64,000 nt of DNA. It comes from Aspergillus flavus (Eukaryota > Ascomycota > Eurotiomycetes > Eurotiales > Aspergillaceae). Shown here piece after piece: positions 60,487 to 64,000 of this stretch. Position 1 is the first letter of the stretch. Every line of letters starts with the position of its first letter. The position numbers were made by a program, and so were the translations under genes. The stretch spans positions 62,001-126,000 of the forward strand of contig NC_092406.1 in NCBI RefSeq assembly GCF_009017415.1, read 5' to 3'. The notes under the pieces were generated by a model, which was not told the origin of the DNA, ran no database searches, and saw only the letters and a program-made list of their open reading frames with translations.

Positions 60487-62971
60487 ATGGCTGGCAATCA
60501 TGCAAAGCCCCAAGAAGAGAGCCAGATTCCCAGCTCACGTCGCCCATTTCCTTGCGATGAATGTCCGAAAACATTCACCAGAAATGTAAGTAACATATTT
60601 TCCCTTCTTACACCAGCTTAGATATCTGATACGCAAGCCATGTCTGTAGGAAAATCTGCGAAGACATAAACGCGCTCGTAAGTTCTCCCGCTTCAAGAGC
60701 AACCAGACTCAAGGTAGTGATTATTGTACATTCAGGCCATCGCCGTGCCCTGGGTCATGATTTCGAATGTGATGGCTGTCACGATGTTTTTTCCAGAAGG
60801 TCTCGCTAACCGTGGAGTTAACTTTCGCGTTCCAGTATCACTAACAAGCTCCCAGCGACGTATTCAAGCGGCACCGTGATCGTTGCCAGGGAGAGGTATC
60901 TAACAATCATGTATCTCGACCGCAAACGAATCTGCAGCAGGGCTGTCAGGTAACGGGCGACACGAGACCGCTCTTAACTACGACCGAGGCGCCAGCCGCG
61001 AGTCTTATATCTGGTGATCACTTCTGGGAGGAGCACAGCTCCTTTGCTACTAACTTTCCTCGGGAATTCCTATTGCCCTCACCGATGTATGCCTTTCCCT
61101 AACGGGCTTGATGACTTGATCTTATGCACATGGAAGACATTTCTAACTCTCGCAACCTCATGGATAGGAGCCACTATGACTTGGCAGGAAATGTCAAGTA
61201 CTATTTTGAGCATTTCCATCCGTCTTTGCCGTTGTTACATCGGCCCACCTTTACAGTATCATCGGCACCGAAGCTTTTACTGAACGCTGTGAGTCTGATA
61301 GGTAGCTTATATTCGACAAGTCCATGCACCGATGAAGTAGCCCAGGCTCGTGCGCACTGGCGTAGAGATACGTGGCAAAGTGGACAACAGGAGCTTCGGA
61401 ATATGGTACTTGAGACATCCTCTCTTTTCGGCTTCATGTGCTTAAATGCTAATTGATGTTGAGATAGGTCTCCAATGAATGCCGCGACATACGGAAACCC
61501 TGGGTCATGCAAGCCTGGATACTTTACATGATATACGGGGTCTATGCAGGAGAAGCAGCTCAGTTCCGAACAGCACGAGAGATGCTGCGGCAAATTGTTG
61601 ATGTTGGTCCAGCCTTTCCTTCCTTTTATTCTTTTCTGCCAAGGGTGTGCTTATTGAACTTAGGCGGTACGCGAGGTCGGCCTCTCTCATCAAGAGATTG
61701 CCATGCCAGAGTCACAGTCCTGGCTGTATGACCTCGATTATCCCCGCGGAGAGGAATCGCAAACGCTCTATGCTCGATGGACCTCCTACATAACCGCCGA
61801 GTCCACGCGAGTCGCGCTCTACATATTAATATTTCTGGATTCACACATATTCGTACCCTGCAATTATCGGCCATTAATGTCCTCAATGGAACTTGGATGG
61901 GAGCTTCCTTTTCCTACCAAGCTCTGGGAGGCCAAAGATCCTGAAATATGGATCCGAAGGTTTAGTGAATATTTTGGTGTCTCTGGTTTTACATTCACCA
62001 ACGATCTGCTTCACCGGCCACGCGGACTAGCAGCAGCTTCCTTGACAATGGCCACGCAGCAACTAATGACAGAAGCTCCCGGTACTGAGATCTCCTCGGT
62101 CCTAGAAGCATCTCCACTGGCCGCATTCTGCGTGCTAGCAAACCTGGATACATTGGTGCGGGATTTCACACGGTGTTACTACCAAATGCCACCCAGCTAT
62201 TCTGACCCAAATCCATTTCACATCTTGACTCAAAGTCAGACCAAGAGTGTTCATATGGCAATACGCAACATCGGGAAAATTGTGAACGACATGGCTTCCG
62301 CGAGTGACAGTCCCCAATATCTTCTATGGAGAACAAACGAGCTCTTTGTTGTTTCCCTCCAGGTCAATTTATGTCGGCCTGATCAGCTACTAATTGGAGG
62401 TATCGTCGACAATAGCTTGATTGCGGGCATGGCTGCCTCAACCCATCTTATGAGAGGTAACTTTGTCGCGGTCCGACGATCTGCGCCTTTACTGGGACCT
62501 CGCCCTGGCGGCAATGAAGGTGTGCTAGCTTTACTTAGTGAGCTTTCTGCTGCACTCGGCTGCATTTATGGCGGGAACTTGGACAAGGTTACCAATGAAG
62601 CGCCTTGGGTCACAGTTACGAGCTACGGGATCCTTCTGTGTGTTTGGGGAGCGCTCAGGCGTGCAACTACCGAGATTCGTGACCACTTGAATACATTCAA
62701 CGAGCTCCCACGGACATCTGAGCCGTCCATCTTGATCTTCAACGCACTCATGGAGACCACCTTGCTCTACTCTCCGGCCACTAGACATGACCGGGATAGT
62801 CGCGATCCACGCTTGTGGTCTACGGATCTTGAAGCCTTCTCTACCCTATTAGAGGAAGGGCATTTGGTGTTTGCGGATCTGGTCAAGACTTTCTGTCAGC
62901 AGCGATCCGTGTGGAGTATTGGGCCGTCGATGTTGGCTGTACTGAGAGAACTCCCTGACGACGCTGAGTGA
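60487..62971 (+). CDS. C2H2 zinc-finger transcription factor with fungal-specific domain
   Basis: Seven exons (60487-60585, 60650-60677, 60736-60799, 60856-61013, 61137-61405, 61468-61602, 61664-62971) sum to 2,061 nt, 686 residues. Two fingers lie at the N-terminus: FPCDECPKTFTRNENLRRHKRARH and, after a short link, CDGCHDVFSRSDVFKRHRDRC (second with a terminal Cys). The fungal-specific domain follows with YYFEHFHPSLPLLHRPTF, VMQAWILYMIYGVYAG, LYARWTSYITAESTRVALYI and FLDSHIF. The exon 4/5 join (donor GTGATC at 61014) was chosen because it is canonical and keeps frame; a stronger-looking donor near 61086 does not. No partner gene is evident. Confidence 0.8.
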
Positions 62972-63139
62972 ATAGAGGATGTGGAGCTCCACTTGCCCAA
63001 TGCCTCTAGCGACCCCTTTGGCTTCATGCTCCACTTCGGCAATCCCCGCCTTCTGGCCAGCACCCATTTAAGACAAGTTCACGTACTGCATACTGCTCCT
63101 AGAAGTCTTTCGAAGAGCATTCTCTATTCACAATCAAGC

Positions 63140-64000
63140 ATGACCCCGTCTATCCCACGAGTTGGCTGGGTAGGTTTGAACCCCCGATCCAATTTGTCTC
63201 CCAGGTAACTTACTCAATGATAGTATGGCCTTGGATCGATGGGTCTCGGCATGTCATTGAACCTCCAGATGTACTTTCAAGCAACCGACTTGCCTCCGCT
63301 TCGGTACAGCAACAGGACAATCTCCAAAGGGGATGTTCTTCGTGATGCAGGAGCTGTGCCTGAAGAATTCGGTGCGCTAGTTCAGAAGTCGGATATAATC
63401 TTCACAATGGTGGGTGCACCTTTTTCCTTAATCGCCTCATAACATCCGGGTCAAAAGAAAGACTAAACGACTTCCAGATCTCGACCGATGATGTTTTGAT
63501 CGATCTGCTGAAGAAGGCCGCCTCCCTAAAAATTTCTCTAAATGGCAAAGTCTTCGCTGATACATCCACTCTTCACCCCGACACATGTGAGTGGGCAGCG
63601 AAACACCTCAACGACCACAGTGCGACGTTCATTGCAGCACCAGTGTTCGGCGCAAGTCCAGTAGCGGCTGCTGGAAAACTCATATTTGCCGTGGCCGGTC
63701 CTGCAGCAGCAGTTGAGACAGTCAGACCTCTCATCATGAACATCATGGGGCGCAGCATCATTGATATGGGCGAAGACGTGCGCAAGTCGAGTCTCCTCAA
63801 GCTCTCAGGGTAAATAAATCAACGCCTCCCTCGAATGGTTATTCTTTGTTCGCTAAACTTTCGTCTATATGAAGGAACATCCTCGTCATCAGCTTCATGG
63901 AGGTCGTGGCTGAAGCACAGGTCTTTGCTGAAGTAGCAGGAATTGGCACCCGGCAGATGGAAGAATTTATTGGCAACATGTTCGGGTCCGTATTGCAAAG
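63140..64000 (+). CDS. 3-hydroxyisobutyrate-dehydrogenase-like oxidoreductase (partial at window end)
   Basis: Exons 63140-63169, 63224-63409, 63478-63809 and 63875 to the window edge are in phase. The start is a short exon encoding MTPSIPRVGWYGLGSMGLGMS, with the NAD(P) motif GLGSMG. The rest follows the beta-hydroxyacid dehydrogenase order: IIFTMISTDDV, DTSTLHPDTCEWAAKHL, FIAAPVFGASPVAAAGKLIFAVAG (substrate-side APVFGA..A..G motif), DVRKSSLLKLSGNILVISFMEVVAEAQVFAE. The Lys of the KLSGN segment is the catalytic position in this family. The C-terminal helical domain runs beyond base 64000. The reaction is probably oxidation or reduction of a beta-hydroxy or imine substrate; the substrate is unknown. 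Confidence 0.85.

Overview
This window comes from a filamentous ascomycete (Pezizomycotina). It is probably a member of the Eurotiales such as Aspergillus or Penicillium. The evidence is short GT-AG introns of about 45 to 75 bases, a CFEM-type receptor, HET, NmrA, DUF3712 and MpaB/DUF2236 proteins, Zn2Cys6 regulators, and AT-rich blocks with the C-to-T pattern left by repeat-induced point mutation (RIP). The genus is inferred from family resemblance only. Exon models were built by hand. Where every exon length adds up to a multiple of three, the entry says so.

Left part (0-16 kb): an NDH-2-like oxidoreductase (minus strand) diverges from a six-exon class III alcohol dehydrogenase. A long gene-poor stretch follows. 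It holds a 26-bp minisatellite, a first AT-rich block (about 6.7-8.5 kb), a secreted cysteine-containing protein, and the cut-off tail of a membrane protein. A second AT-rich block (about 11.2-16.2 kb) contains a Fot1/pogo-type transposon of about 1.87 kb that sits inside a short hAT-like element.

Middle part (16-36 kb): a CFEM-GPCR abuts the AT-rich block and diverges from an apparently intact cytochrome P450. Next come a hexokinase-like gene with broken frame and altered catalytic residues, an NmrA-like reductase, an SRPK-like kinase with a doubtful first splice, a broken HET-domain gene, and a ten-exon gene for a 2,072-residue lysine/glutamate-rich protein that I do not recognise.

Right part (36-64 kb): after a broken membrane glycoprotein gene there is a set arranged like a mirror: Zn2Cys6 factor, small secreted protein, MpaB-family oxygenase, giant secreted 37-residue-repeat protein, DUF3712 membrane protein, second MpaB-family oxygenase, small membrane protein, second Zn2Cys6 factor. 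The two regulators share intron positions and the two oxygenases are paralogous. This suggests a duplicated, co-regulated locus built around cell-surface or membrane proteins and is the best candidate for an undescribed system. A C2H2 regulator and the start of a 3-hydroxyisobutyrate-dehydrogenase-like gene end the window.

Several genes between 10 and 39 kb are frame-broken. Either this is an old accessory region in decay, or some of the one-base breaks, which often lie in mononucleotide runs, are assembly errors. Both readings are kept open.
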